A stretch of 64,000 nt of DNA from CAKZQX01 sp034435975 (GTDB lineage Bacteria; Chloroflexota; Chloroflexia; Chloroflexales; Chloroflexaceae): positions 1 to 64,000 of the forward strand of contig DAOTWD010000156.1 of the NCBI GenBank assembly GCA_034435975.1. Reading direction: 5' to 3'. A program made the position numbers and the translations under genes. Under the pieces are notes generated by a model that was not told the DNA's origin, did not search any database, and saw only the letters and a list, made by a program, of their open reading frames with translations. Below are positions 1 through 8,359 of the stretch, piece by piece; within the stretch, counting starts at the first letter, position 1, and every line of letters starts with the position of its first letter.

Positions 1-1
1 C

Positions 2-544
2 CTCTGGCTCCCCGCCGTGGGTGCGTTCCTGATCGTCCGTGACCCGCTGATGCGGGCTGACGCCATTGTGCCGCTGGCGGGTGGCCCGCACCGTGTGACG
101 CGGGCGGCGCAGTTGTTCTTCGCCGGCTACGCACCCCACTTTGTCGCAACCGACCCTGACCATGAGCAGTTCGCCCTTGGTCGGCTCACCAGTCGCCAGA
201 TTTTCGACGAAGCGCGGGCACAAGGCGTACCGGCCAGGCATATTTACCTGACCGCCGTGCCTGCCACCTCGACCTACACCGAAGCGCGGGCAGTGCGTGA
301 TCTGGCGCAGCGTGAGGGCTGGCAGTCGCTGATCATCGTCACCAGCCCCGAACACACACGTCGCACCCGCATCATTTTCTGCTATGTTTTGCGTGGGAGT
401 GGCATTGCCCTCAGCGTGCAACCTGCCATCAACGACGACACGCTGCCGGGTCGCTGGTGGCAGGGGCGCGATCAGCGACACTTTGTGCTCCAGGAGTATG
501 CCAAGCTGTTCGCATTTCTGGTCGGGTATCGCTCGGGCGGATAG
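2..544 (+). CDS. YdcF/DUF218-family protein, 5' end cut by window edge
   Basis: The reading frame is open to the left edge, so the start lies outside the window; a GTG at 17 is internal to the likely N-terminal membrane helix. The visible 180 residues match the DUF218 (YdcF/SanA) fold: a hydrophobic start, then a DPLMRADAIVPLAGG stretch resembling the family's ADAIVVLGG strand, and a second conserved segment, IIVTSPEHTRRT, corresponding to the family's VTSxxHxxRa motif. YdcF-like proteins are membrane-anchored envelope proteins of poorly defined function, sometimes linked to cell-wall or polysaccharide metabolism. A polysaccharide gene follows, but 645 bp away, so a common operon is doubtful. 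Confidence 0.75.
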   Translation, partial: LWLPAVGAFLIVRDPLMRADAIVPLAGGPHRVTRAAQLFFAGYAPHFVATDPDHEQFALGRLTSRQIFDEARAQGVPARHIYLTAVPATSTYTEARAVRDLAQREGWQSLIIVTSPEHTRRTRIIFCYVLRGSGIALSVQPAINDDTLPGRWWQGRDQRHFVLQEYAKLFAFLVGYRSGG

Positions 545-1189
545 GGGTGGAGCGGGGGAGCGCCCTCGTAGGGGCGCAGCACGGCGGCCCGTTTCGCCCC
601 CGCCATGCGTCCCGCAGCGCATGCCACCGCCGCGACCGCGTCGGGACAGCCGCCCCCGTGCTGCGCCCACTCCGGCGTGCCAGGGCATGCGGTGGTGCCG
701 CTCCATCCCAGTGCGTCAGCGGACAACAGACAGTAGTAGGGCGTCCGGCGCGTCAGCCCGCGCAGGCGTTGCTCTCGCTCCCGCGTTGCCCGCCCGTTCA
801 CGGGCCGGGCGCTCCCTCTTGCCAGTGCGCAACCAGATCCCGCAGCAGTGTAGGAGCCGCATAATTCGTGCATTCGTGGCCGCATTCGTGGACGGTAGCC
901 CTTATCATTGAGATGGTGCGCCTGTGCGCACCATGGCATAGCTGTTTCGCTGATGGCGCTGCGGTGCCCCCCCGACTGCGGGGGGGATTCGTGGCGGAGC
1001 GCTGATGGCGCTGCGGTGGGATGGTTCGCGGCCAACCGGCCCGGCTCACCATGAGACATGGGGTCTCATAGTGGCGATGAGGTTGTAACGATCTTGCCAG
1101 AGAGTTCAGCTAAAGACTGGACTCTTGTTTTTTTACAACTCATTTCGTATTATAATAGGCTATTGTTATATCACAAAGAAGGAGCATCT
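545..1189. other. Non-coding GC-rich interval with short repeats
   Basis: No convincing gene. The first 300 bases are very GC-rich and palindromic in places. The 16-base string gctgatggcgctgcgg occurs twice, near 949 and 1000. The last 100 bases are AT-rich and probably hold the promoter of the following epimerase gene; a shine-dalgarno-like aaagaagga lies at 1175-1183, just before its ATG. Confidence 0.6.
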
Positions 1190-2170
1190 ATGTCATTCTG
1201 GACTGACAGGCATGTGATCGTCACCGGCGGTTCCGGCTTTCTGGGGACGTTTGTGGTCGAGAAGCTGCAGGAGCGGGGTGCGGCGTCGATCATCGTGCCG
1301 CGCAGCCGCGAGTATGACCTGCGCAACCTCGATGCCGTGCGCCAGTTGCTGCGCGATGCGCTGGCGTCGCCGGGCGTGCAACCGGAGCGTCTGCTGGTGC
1401 TGCATCTGGCGGCGCGGGTGGGTGGTATCGGCGTAAACCGTGAACACCCGGCGGAGTTTTTCTATGACAATTTGATGATGGGCGTGCAACTGCTGCATGA
1501 GAGCTGGCGCAGCGGGGTAGGCAAATTTGTGGCGCTGGGGACGGTGTGTGCCTACCCCAAGCATACGCTGGTGCCCTTCCGCGAAGAAGATCTGTGGAAC
1601 GGCTATCCCGAAGAGACTAATGCGCCCTATGGTCTGGCGAAGAAAATGCTGCTGGTACAGTCGCAGGCCTACCGTGAACAGTATGGCTTTAACTCAATCT
1701 ATCTGCTGCCGGTTAATCTCTATGGGCCACGCGACAACTTCGACCCGTCTTCGTCGCATGTCATCCCGGCCCTGATCCGCAAGTTCGTCGAAGCGCGGGC
1801 GCAGGCTGGTACGTCAGCCACGCCGCCGGTGGTTACTGTCTGGGGCACGGGCCAGGCCACCCGCGAGTTTCTGTATGTCGAGGATGCTGCCGAGGGCATC
1901 CTGCTGGCGGCAGAACACTACAACGCCAGCGACCCGGTCAACCTGGGGTCGGGCTTTGAGATCGCCATCCGCGACCTGACCGAGATGATTGCGCGGCTGA
2001 CCGGCTTTACCGGCGATATTGTCTGGGATACTACAAAACCTGATGGGCAGCCGCGCCGCCGGCTGGATACAAGCAAGGCCGCACAGTTGTTTGGCTTCAA
2101 CGCCAGCGTTGATTTCGCTGAGGGTCTACGCCGCACGATCGATTGGTACGTCGGGACATTGGGGCGTTAG
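1190..2170 (+). CDS. fcl: GDP-L-fucose synthase-like NAD(P)-dependent epimerase/reductase
   Basis: Extended-SDR enzyme of 326 residues. Visible are the N-terminal dinucleotide loop TGGSGFLG, the string AARVGGIGVNREHPAEFF that is diagnostic of the GDP-L-fucose synthase branch, the catalytic YGLAKK (YxxxK) and, further on, VWGTGQATREFLYVEDAA. Family enzymes convert GDP-4-keto-6-deoxymannose to GDP-L-fucose by double epimerisation and reduction in the cytoplasm. The ATG at 1190 is preferred over upstream in-frame codons because of the purine-rich aaagaagga 6 bases before it and because the fold starts right after it. It is followed by glycosyltransferase and sugar-transferase genes on the same strand, consistent with surface-polysaccharide synthesis. 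No GDP-mannose dehydratase (gmd) is in the window, so the exact product sugar is uncertain. Confidence 0.85.
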   Translation: MSFWTDRHVIVTGGSGFLGTFVVEKLQERGAASIIVPRSREYDLRNLDAVRQLLRDALASPGVQPERLLVLHLAARVGGIGVNREHPAEFFYDNLMMGVQLLHESWRSGVGKFVALGTVCAYPKHTLVPFREEDLWNGYPEETNAPYGLAKKMLLVQSQAYREQYGFNSIYLLPVNLYGPRDNFDPSSSHVIPALIRKFVEARAQAGTSATPPVVTVWGTGQATREFLYVEDAAEGILLAAEHYNASDPVNLGSGFEIAIRDLTEMIARLTGFTGDIVWDTTKPDGQPRRRLDTSKAAQLFGFNASVDFAEGLRRTIDWYVGTLGR

Positions 2171-2377
2171 AGCTACAACGAGATGATCGGTCAAAGGCAC
2201 GTTCAATCGCAGCAGGTCGGGTTGAGCAAAAGTATTTGTGATCAGGATTTTGCGGTGAAGAAGGGGTATGCAGCGTCGATGAATGTCAAGGGATGCCAAT
2301 AAACCAGATGAACGTTCGCAATGCTCTCGCCCATTGTACCATATGGGTTTTCTTTCCCGCCCTGGTTGCTTCTGTAG

Positions 2378-2403
2378 GGAGTCCCGATGTTCGTCGGGAC
2401 TCC
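2378..2403. other. Perfect 10-bp stem hairpin upstream of glycosyltransferase gene
   Basis: ggagtcccga (2378-2387) and tcgggactcc (2394-2403) form a perfect 10-bp stem with a 6-base loop. There is no T tract after it on either strand, so it is not a classical intrinsic terminator. It sits about 43 bases before the ATG of the next gene and may be a leader structure or a remnant of a palindromic repeat. Confidence 0.6.
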
Positions 2404-2446
2404 GCCGCCCCCCCCGGAGACCCGGTTTTAGCCGAAATGAAGAATT

Positions 2447-3676
2447 ATGCGTATTCTTATCCTGATCATTCAATTCCCGCCCGACACCAACGCGACCGGA
2501 CGGCTGATGGCTCAGGTGGGGGCTGGCCTGGCTGCACACGGGCATGCCGTCACGGTCATTACCGCCTTTCCGCACTATGCTCAGTTTCGCATCTGGGAGG
2601 CGTACCGCGGGCGGCTGGCGCAGATGGACTATGCGCAGGGCATGCGCATTCTGCGGCTGTGGGTGTATGCTTCGGGTGCTAAACAGCGCATGCTGCAACG
2701 ACTGGCCAGCTATCTCTCCTTCAATGCCCTGGCGACGGTCGCGGCTCTGCTGACCCACGGCGACTACGATGTGATGCTTTGTCCAAACGGCTCGTTCTTC
2801 ACCGGCATTGCTGCCTTTATTGCCGGGCGACCACGGCGCATTCCGTTTATCTACAACCTGCAAGATCTCTACCCGGACGTGCCGGTCAAGGCCGGACAAC
2901 TGCGCAGCCGACCGGCTATTGCCATGCTGGAGCGGATGGAGCACTTTATGTATGATACAGCGCAGCATATCACCGTGATCACGCCCGCGTTTCGCCACAG
3001 ACTGATCAGCAAAGGCATTCCAGAGCGCAAGATCTCGGTCATCCCCAACTTTGTGGATACCGATTTTATTCGGCCCCTGCCCCGACAGAACGCCTTCAGT
3101 ACACGTCACGGGCTGGATGACAAATTTGTCATCACTCACGCCGGTAACCTGGGCTACGTCTATGATCTGGAGACCATGCTGGACGCAGCGGCGCTACTGG
3201 CCGATCGGCGCGACATTCGGTTCCTGATCGTGGGAGAGGGCGTGGCAAAGCCCGATCTGGAGCGCCGGGCGCAGGCGTTGCAGTTGCGCAACGTGCTCTT
3301 CCTCCCCTTCCAGCCCCAGGCAGACCTGCCCTGGCTGCGGGCCGCCTCAGATGTCCAGGTATCGCTGTACAAACGCGGTGCCGCCAGTGACTCGATGCCC
3401 TCAAAAGTCTACGAAATCATGGCCAGTGGGCGCCCGCTGCTTGCCAGTGCCGATCGTGGTAGTGATATCTGGCACCACGTGCAGGCCACGCAGTGTGGTA
3501 TGTGTATTGAACCGGGCAATGCCGCTGAACTGGCTAAAAATATTGAAACCTTGTATAATAACGCCGCGCTGCGCGATACCCTCGCGTACTATGGCCGCTA
3601 CCATGCCGAACAGAATTATTCCACTCCAGTGGTAGTTGCCCGGTACCACCAGCTTTTGCATACCTTAATCAGTTAG
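2447..3676 (+). CDS. GT4-family glycosyltransferase (WbuB/WcaI-like)
   Basis: 409 residues with a GT-B glycosyltransferase layout. The N-terminal acceptor domain opens with MRILILIIQFPPDTNATG, typical of WbuB/WcaI-type GT4 enzymes. The C-terminal nucleotide-sugar domain carries GNLGYVYDLETMLDAA and a region around SDSMPSKVYEIMASGRPLLA that holds the conserved GT4 Glu residues (E-x7-E type). Such enzymes transfer a sugar from an NDP-sugar to a lipid-linked oligosaccharide on the cytoplasmic face. Located between a GDP-fucose-synthase-like gene and a sugar-1-phosphate transferase on the same strand, it is probably part of the same polysaccharide cluster. Donor and acceptor cannot be told from sequence. 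The ATG start lacks a strong ribosome site. Confidence 0.88.
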   Translation: MRILILIIQFPPDTNATGRLMAQVGAGLAAHGHAVTVITAFPHYAQFRIWEAYRGRLAQMDYAQGMRILRLWVYASGAKQRMLQRLASYLSFNALATVAALLTHGDYDVMLCPNGSFFTGIAAFIAGRPRRIPFIYNLQDLYPDVPVKAGQLRSRPAIAMLERMEHFMYDTAQHITVITPAFRHRLISKGIPERKISVIPNFVDTDFIRPLPRQNAFSTRHGLDDKFVITHAGNLGYVYDLETMLDAAALLADRRDIRFLIVGEGVAKPDLERRAQALQLRNVLFLPFQPQADLPWLRAASDVQVSLYKRGAASDSMPSKVYEIMASGRPLLASADRGSDIWHHVQATQCGMCIEPGNAAELAKNIETLYNNAALRDTLAYYGRYHAEQNYSTPVVVARYHQLLHTLIS

Positions 3677-3813
3677 TGCCCTGGCGCAATGGTGCGTTGG
3701 CGTATTCGCGTTCACGTGGTGTACGTTTGTGCGTTGCACGTTCGTTCCTTGGTGCGTTGGAACGTTGAACTGCGGCGATGTTCCGATATTCTCATGCGAG
3801 AAAAGGAGTGTGG

Positions 3814-4485
3814 ATGCAATCCGAAAATCTATCAGCGGCATTCGCTATTGCCGTCCGTTCGACGAGTATTCGTGAACCATGGCTCAAACGACCACTGGAC
3901 ATCGTATTGTCCAGCCTGATGCTCATTGTTTCCGCTCCAGTCTGGTTGCTTATAGCGCTGGCGATCAAACTGGAGGATGGTGGCCCGGTCTTTTATATTC
4001 AGGAGCGCTGGGGACGTGGTGGGGCAACCTTCAAGGTACGCAAGTTCCGCACCATGATACCCGATTCGGACAAACGTTATGGTATTCTGCAGGCGCGCGC
4101 CAACGATGACCGCATTACCCGTGTTGGCACATTTTTGCGTGCTACCGGGATGGACGAACTGCCGCAACTGATCAATATCTGGAAGGGAGATATGAGTTTT
4201 GTTGGCCCACGGGCGCTGGCAGTGGGCGAAATGCTCCTCGATACCAATGGCAATCGTATCGCCTATGAGCAGGTACCCGGTTTCTACGAACGCATGGCTG
4301 TACGCCCGGGCCTGACCAGCGTGGCTACCGTTTTTATTCCCAAGGACTCCTCGCCCCGTCGTAAGTTTCGCTATGATGTATTCTATATTCGCAATATTTC
4401 TTTTAGTCTTGATATCTGGTTGATTTTGCTCTCATTCTGGATTAGTTTTCGTGGGAAGTGGGAGACACGTGGGAAGAAGACGTGA
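3814..4485 (+). CDS. Bacterial sugar transferase (polyprenyl-phosphate sugar-1-phosphate transferase)
   Basis: 223-residue monotopic phosphoglycosyl transferase (PF02397 type). After a short N-terminus come KRPLDIVLSS, a hydrophobic re-entrant helix, the KFRTM motif, and LRATGMDELPQLIN with the catalytic Asp-Glu pair intact, followed by GDMSFVGPRAL. The family moves sugar-1-phosphate from an NDP-sugar onto undecaprenyl phosphate, the first membrane step of glycan assembly. The ATG at 3814 is chosen for the aaaggag 5 bases upstream. PGPRP is replaced by VGPRALAV, a minor departure. The C-terminus (DIWLILLSFWISF) is hydrophobic, as in other family members. It ends the first polysaccharide block; a mini inverted-repeat element follows. 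Confidence 0.9.
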   Translation: MQSENLSAAFAIAVRSTSIREPWLKRPLDIVLSSLMLIVSAPVWLLIALAIKLEDGGPVFYIQERWGRGGATFKVRKFRTMIPDSDKRYGILQARANDDRITRVGTFLRATGMDELPQLINIWKGDMSFVGPRALAVGEMLLDTNGNRIAYEQVPGFYERMAVRPGLTSVATVFIPKDSSPRRKFRYDVFYIRNISFSLDIWLILLSFWISFRGKWETRGKKT

Positions 4486-4510
4486 TGTGGTTTTTCTGCA
4501 GTGAATTTGA

Positions 4511-4597
4511 ATGTGCCCGTTCAGGAGGACGTTCACTCGCAAAAGAAATCCAGGAGGGGCAATATCCCTCCAGACCATAGGACATGAACGGGTACAT
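4511..4597. repeat. Family A mini inverted-repeat element, copy 1
   Basis: An 87-bp element bounded by atgtgcccgttca (4511-4523) and tgaacgggtacat (4585-4597), which are inverted repeats of each other with one mismatch. The left end continues as gttcaggaggac, the same string as the element at 11839. It lies in the gap between the sugar transferase and the flavoprotein gene. Confidence 0.65.
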
Positions 4598-4644
4598 TTA
4601 AATAATATTTTAATGGCCTTCAACGTTCCAATGCACCATATAGT

Positions 4645-4673
4645 TTGCTAATCTTTTCTGATTGCGGTATAGT
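4645..4673 (+). promoter_or_regulatory. Sigma-70-type promoter of the flavoprotein gene, overlapping a hairpin
   Basis: TTGCTA (4645-4650), a 17-bp spacer and TATAGT (4668-4673) form a near-consensus housekeeping promoter. The predicted start of transcription near 4680 falls inside the left arm of the terminator hairpin at 4673-4700. The start codon TTG is at 4728. Confidence 0.55.
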
Positions 4674-4709
4674 AGCGGCTCATTCAACAATGAGCCGCTA
4701 TTTTTTTTT
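4673..4709 (+). terminator. Intrinsic terminator, 12-bp perfect stem plus T9
   Basis: tagcggctcatt (4673-4684) pairs perfectly with aatgagccgcta (4689-4700) around a 4-base loop, followed by nine T. On the + strand it should stop readthrough from the upstream polysaccharide genes. It lies between the promoter at 4645 and the gene that starts at 4728. Confidence 0.85.
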
Positions 4710-4727
4710 CGTTGAGGAGAAGCTGGT

Positions 4728-5921
4728 TTGAAACTCGATGTTGCTATTATCGGCGCTTCGTCTGCAGGCCTGTATGCTGCCGAGCAACTGGCGCGGTACG
4801 GAAAGCGCGTTGCTGTTTTTGAACAACAGCCTGAACTGGCCCCGGCCCGACGCACGCTGATTATTACCCCCCGGTTGAAGCATGTGCTGGGGTATGTGCC
4901 TGAAGCGGCTGTGCTGCATCGCATTCACACCATCAGTGTGGTTGCCGGTGCTGCCAGTGCCAGTGTGCGTCTGCGTGATCCGGATCTGATTATTGAACGC
5001 AATTTACTGGCGCAGACACTGGCGCAGCGGGTTGAACAGGCGGGTGTACCTATTCACTATGGGCAGCGGTTTCGTTGGTTTGACGCTCACGCCCAGGGTG
5101 TTACGCTGCACCTCCAGACTACTGCTGGAGACACCTCGACCGTCGTCGCCAGCGCGGTCATCGCTGCCGATGGGATTATGAGCAACGTAGCCCGTGCAGC
5201 CGGGCTGTCGCGTCCGCCAACTGTACCGATTATCCAGGCCGAAGTATGCTTGCCGCCTGGTTGGAACCCGGATGTGACCCGGGTCTGGTTTGATACCCAG
5301 GAGACGCACTACTTCTACTGGCTGATACCCGAATCGGCCACGCATGGCGTGGTGGGGCTGGTCGGTGATGAGGATCTACCAACACGGGTGCTGCTGGAGC
5401 AATTTCTGGTGCGCCACGGCTTGCAGCCGCTGGAGTATCAAGGAGCACGGGTGGCGATGTATGATCCCACTTTACGGCCGTGGGGCACCGTTGGTACCGC
5501 GCCGATCCTGCTGGTGGGTGATGCCGCCGGTCAGGTGAAAGTCAGCACCGTGGGTGGTACCGTGTCGGGCATCTGGGGAGCGGATGCAGCGGTGCGGGCG
5601 CTGACACGCGGTACCCCGTATACTCGCGAGTTGCGGTCGCTGCGTCGTGAACTCGACCTGCACTGGTTCGTGCGCTGGCTGCTGGATCGGGCCGACAACG
5701 GCCAGTATGAACGGCTGGTGCGCCATATCTCACCAGCCGTACAACGCTTCCTGGGCCACTATAACCGCGACGAGATGGCGGGCAAGTTATGGACACTGGC
5801 GCTCCGTCAGCCAGCACTGCTGCTGCTGGGCGGACAACTGTTGCTCCGCCGCTCGTTTACCGGGGCACCGCCACCTGCGAGTAGTACACATATGCCCGAA
5901 GTTGTCGAGACTGACGACTAG
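4728..5921 (+). CDS. FAD-dependent geranylgeranyl-reductase-family oxidoreductase
   Basis: 397-residue flavoprotein. The N-terminal Rossmann motif is VAIIGASSAGLYAAEQLA, with a second FAD-contact segment ILLVGDAAGQVKVSTVGG (the family's GDAAG motif). This architecture is that of the geranylgeranyl reductase/ChlP-BchP and related lipid reductase family, whose members reduce isoprenoid chains of chlorophyll, quinones or membrane lipids. The substrate cannot be assigned; in a phototroph a bacteriochlorophyll or carotenoid-related role is possible but no photosynthesis gene is adjacent. The start is TTG at 4728, supported by gaggaga at 4714-4720; no better ATG exists near the fold start. It has its own promoter (4645) and is isolated by a terminator. 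Confidence 0.8.
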   Translation: MKLDVAIIGASSAGLYAAEQLARYGKRVAVFEQQPELAPARRTLIITPRLKHVLGYVPEAAVLHRIHTISVVAGAASASVRLRDPDLIIERNLLAQTLAQRVEQAGVPIHYGQRFRWFDAHAQGVTLHLQTTAGDTSTVVASAVIAADGIMSNVARAAGLSRPPTVPIIQAEVCLPPGWNPDVTRVWFDTQETHYFYWLIPESATHGVVGLVGDEDLPTRVLLEQFLVRHGLQPLEYQGARVAMYDPTLRPWGTVGTAPILLVGDAAGQVKVSTVGGTVSGIWGADAAVRALTRGTPYTRELRSLRRELDLHWFVRWLLDRADNGQYERLVRHISPAVQRFLGHYNRDEMAGKLWTLALRQPALLLLGGQLLLRRSFTGAPPPASSTHMPEVVETDD

Positions 5922-5971
5922 TCCATAACCGCTGACGAACGACTGCAGTCGGCTATTGACGGCCGCAGTCG

Positions 5972-6403
5972 TTATGCCAGATATTTGACCAGTTCCCAGT
6001 GATTCTGGTTGGGGGCAGAGTTGTAAGTAACCTGATCCATCAGGCTGCGAATGAGAAACAGCCCGTACCCATGTTCGCGCACCTCGTCCAGGTCAGGGTC
6101 GGGAATACTCTGAAAATCGAATGTATCACCTGTATCGCGCAAATGGATCACAATCTGTGCAGGCTGTGGCGTCAGCTTGAACGTCATCATAATGCGCCCC
6201 TGCGGGTTGCCAGCATAGGCATGATCGATAATGTTCGTACATACCTCATGGGTCGCTAACTGGATATTGTAGGTGAGAATATCCCGGTCGCTCAGATTGT
6301 CCATGCGTGTAAGCAGTTCCTCAATACAGATGCTGACCAGTCTAAGATAGTAGTATGATGCGGGTACATCAAGCTGGATCACCTCGGAGTGCGAGAGACT
6401 CAT
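5972..6403 (-). CDS. RsbW/SpoIIAB-like anti-sigma factor serine kinase
   Basis: 143-residue GHKL ATPase fold of the HATPase_c_2 type. The N box is HEVCTNIIDHAYAG with the metal and catalytic residues Glu53 and Asn56, the G1 box is RDTGDTFD, and the G2 box is HGYGLFLIRSLMD. Family members phosphorylate STAS antagonists and, when the STAS partner is free, release the target protein they hold. The start ATG overlaps the stop of the PP2C phosphatase gene by four bases (ATGA), so the two are translationally coupled. With the STAS gene two places upstream it completes a kinase-phosphatase-antagonist set. No sigma factor gene is nearby, so the partner that is ultimately controlled is open. Confidence 0.9.
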   Translation of the reverse strand: MSLSHSEVIQLDVPASYYYLRLVSICIEELLTRMDNLSDRDILTYNIQLATHEVCTNIIDHAYAGNPQGRIMMTFKLTPQPAQIVIHLRDTGDTFDFQSIPDPDLDEVREHGYGLFLIRSLMDQVTYNSAPNQNHWELVKYLA

Positions 6404-7929
6404 ACCGAAACCCCTTTAATGACAAAAAGTGTTTGATCATCATCCTGGGGAAACCCGGATCGGAAACGATCAACCACATCAAAAAATGTATTGGTAATAT
6501 CCTGGGCCGACTCGGTGGCGAGTTCATCGGCCAGTTTGAGCAGGCGTTCATAGCCAAAAAGCTCCCCGCTGGAGTTGCGCACATCGTTAAAGCCGTCAGT
6601 AGCGGCAATCAAGAGATCGCCGGGGCGTAGCGATGTTTGCTGGTTGGTGTACAGGCTATCTGGGAGCACTCCCAGGGGGGTGCTATCAGCCATTAACATG
6701 CGTGCCGGAGCATCGTAGGGACGATGGATCACGGGTGAATGGCCGGCATTGACATAATAGAGCGTATGAGTGTGTGGATCATACTGACCTATAAAGACTG
6801 TGGCGAACATCCCGACCTGGGTAAAATCATCGTACAAATCCTCGGAGGCCTGTTTGAGAACGAGTTCTGGTGTTGGTTCAGGCATAAAATGGGCCTTACT
6901 GTGAAGGGCGGAACGGGTCATGGTCATCAACAAGGCAGCCGAGAGGCCCTTGCCGCTGACATCGCCAATGGTAAAGATAAAGGGGCGATCGGGCTCATAA
7001 ATCGCGTCATAGAAGTCACCCCCAACATGCGAGGCCGGGCGTGAGTGGGCATAAATATCCAGGCCGGCGACCCGGGGTAATTGCCGGGGCAGGAGATCGA
7101 TCTGTACCCGGCGCGCCAGTTCCATTTCGGTGCGAAAGCGGGCCTGATCAAGACTCTCTTGATAGAGCAACACCTTTTCGACCTGGGTACTGGCCTGATC
7201 GGCAACCGCGCGAGCCAGTTTCATATCTGGCCCACTAAAGGCAACTCCAGGCGGTTGGAGCAACCCTAACCCGGCAGTCACCGTACCACGGGTGCGAATG
7301 GGAAGAAATAGCACGTTGTAGTCGTGGTCGGTCTCCACCCCGTCTAAACTGGTCGTAGTCAAAAAGGTTTCCTGATCAACCGCGTGCGCCTGCCAGAAAC
7401 AGCGCCAGATAATCCGTTCATCGATCTGCTGGGCGTAATGCTGCACAATCGTCGGCTCCTGATCTTTACTGAGCGAGACAAAGATCGCAAATCCTCCCTT
7501 CACTCTGAGCAGCCGTACTGCCTCGACCACCAGTGCGTTCAGGGTTTCATCAATGGACACATGGTGACTCATGGACTCGGTGAGCCGATACAACGCCAGT
7601 AGTTGATCCTGACTATTCATCAACTCTGACGTCATGGATTGTAATTCTTCCTCCAGTTTGATCAAATGGGTCAACAGACTGGCATCGGCTTCGAGCCGTG
7701 CCTGGGCTGCCAGGCTGTTGATGCCTGATACACGTAATTCGCCAGCGATTTTGTCGTCAACTTCAAGCGGAACAATCAGGCTGGCCTGGCGTAATTTACT
7801 GCCCGTGGGCCAGTGAGCCAGCGGGCGTTCGTCTTTCCATACACCGAAGGATGTAGCGCCCATCGCCAGCCAGGCCTCGGCCAGAGCCACAAACCGTGTA
7901 TATTGCGAACTGAGTAGTGCAACCAGCAT
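6400..7929 (-). CDS. GAF-domain PP2C (SpoIIE/RsbU-type) protein phosphatase
   Basis: 509 residues. An N-terminal region of about 110 residues leads into a coiled coil, then a GAF-like sensor domain (about 130-270), a short helical linker and a C-terminal PPM phosphatase. Metal and core motifs are VGGDFYD, GDVSGKGLSAAL, NAGHSP, TDGFND and DDDQT. SpoIIE/RsbU-type phosphatases remove phosphate from STAS antagonists. No membrane helix is seen, so it should respond to a cytoplasmic signal through the GAF region. It lies 55 bp after a STAS gene and overlaps the RsbW-like gene by four bases, making a typical partner-switching operon. The input signal is unknown. Confidence 0.92.
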   Translation of the reverse strand: MLVALLSSQYTRFVALAEAWLAMGATSFGVWKDERPLAHWPTGSKLRQASLIVPLEVDDKIAGELRVSGINSLAAQARLEADASLLTHLIKLEEELQSMTSELMNSQDQLLALYRLTESMSHHVSIDETLNALVVEAVRLLRVKGGFAIFVSLSKDQEPTIVQHYAQQIDERIIWRCFWQAHAVDQETFLTTTSLDGVETDHDYNVLFLPIRTRGTVTAGLGLLQPPGVAFSGPDMKLARAVADQASTQVEKVLLYQESLDQARFRTEMELARRVQIDLLPRQLPRVAGLDIYAHSRPASHVGGDFYDAIYEPDRPFIFTIGDVSGKGLSAALLMTMTRSALHSKAHFMPEPTPELVLKQASEDLYDDFTQVGMFATVFIGQYDPHTHTLYYVNAGHSPVIHRPYDAPARMLMADSTPLGVLPDSLYTNQQTSLRPGDLLIAATDGFNDVRNSSGELFGYERLLKLADELATESAQDITNTFFDVVDRFRSGFPQDDDQTLFVIKGVSV

Positions 7930-7984
7930 ACCTATGTTCCATAGTCGCTATCACGTGGTGCATGGTTGGATGCTAATCGCGATG

Positions 7985-8323
7985 CTAATCGGCAAAGGAT
8001 TGAATGGCATGATGTTCATCGACAAAAATGTTGAACGCTTTGTCCAGGCGGGTGAGTTCAAAAATCATCAATACCTGGCGTTGGAGGCTACAGAGGTGCA
8101 GATTGCCTTTCTGTTGCTGACAACGCTTCAAGCCCTGCACCAGGGTCGCCAGTGCTGTTGAGTCGACAAAATCGACCCTGGCCAGATTGACGACCAGCCT
8201 GGCTGGCGGCGTGCTGGTTGCTTCGGTCAACCAGCTTGCGATCGATGGGGCCGTCGTCTTATCAAAACGCCCGGAAAGCGCCAGGATCGTAATATCTCCG
8301 GAAGAACGAATTTCCAGATTCAT
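7985..8323 (-). CDS. STAS-domain anti-sigma factor antagonist (RsbV/SpoIIAA-like)
   Basis: A single STAS domain of 112 residues. The phosphorylation loop reads VDFVDSTALATLV, with Asp54-Ser55-Thr56; in SpoIIAA and RsbV the second hydroxyl residue is the phosphorylated one, here Thr56. The protein would be phosphorylated by an RsbW-type kinase and dephosphorylated by an RsbU-type phosphatase, both encoded directly downstream. A ggaggg ribosome site lies 12 bases before the ATG. The gene starts 36 bp after the nucleotidyltransferase-phosphoglycosyl transferase fusion, so signalling and polysaccharide genes are probably on one transcript. Confidence 0.92.
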   Translation of the reverse strand: MNLEIRSSGDITILALSGRFDKTTAPSIASWLTEATSTPPARLVVNLARVDFVDSTALATLVQGLKRCQQQKGNLHLCSLQRQVLMIFELTRLDKAFNIFVDEHHAIQSFAD

Positions 8324-8359
8324 AGATCAATAACCCTCCAAACCACTATGTATTTGCTG

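Noticed and set aside
472..1059. Long minus-strand frame in the first intergenic region
   Set aside because: Composition is driven by GC-rich repeats; no ribosome site or known domain, and the translated sequence is biased to Ala/Arg/Pro/Gly.
2126..3139. Long minus-strand frame opposite the first glycosyltransferase
   Set aside because: Antisense to a well-supported GT4 gene; its translation has no domain character.
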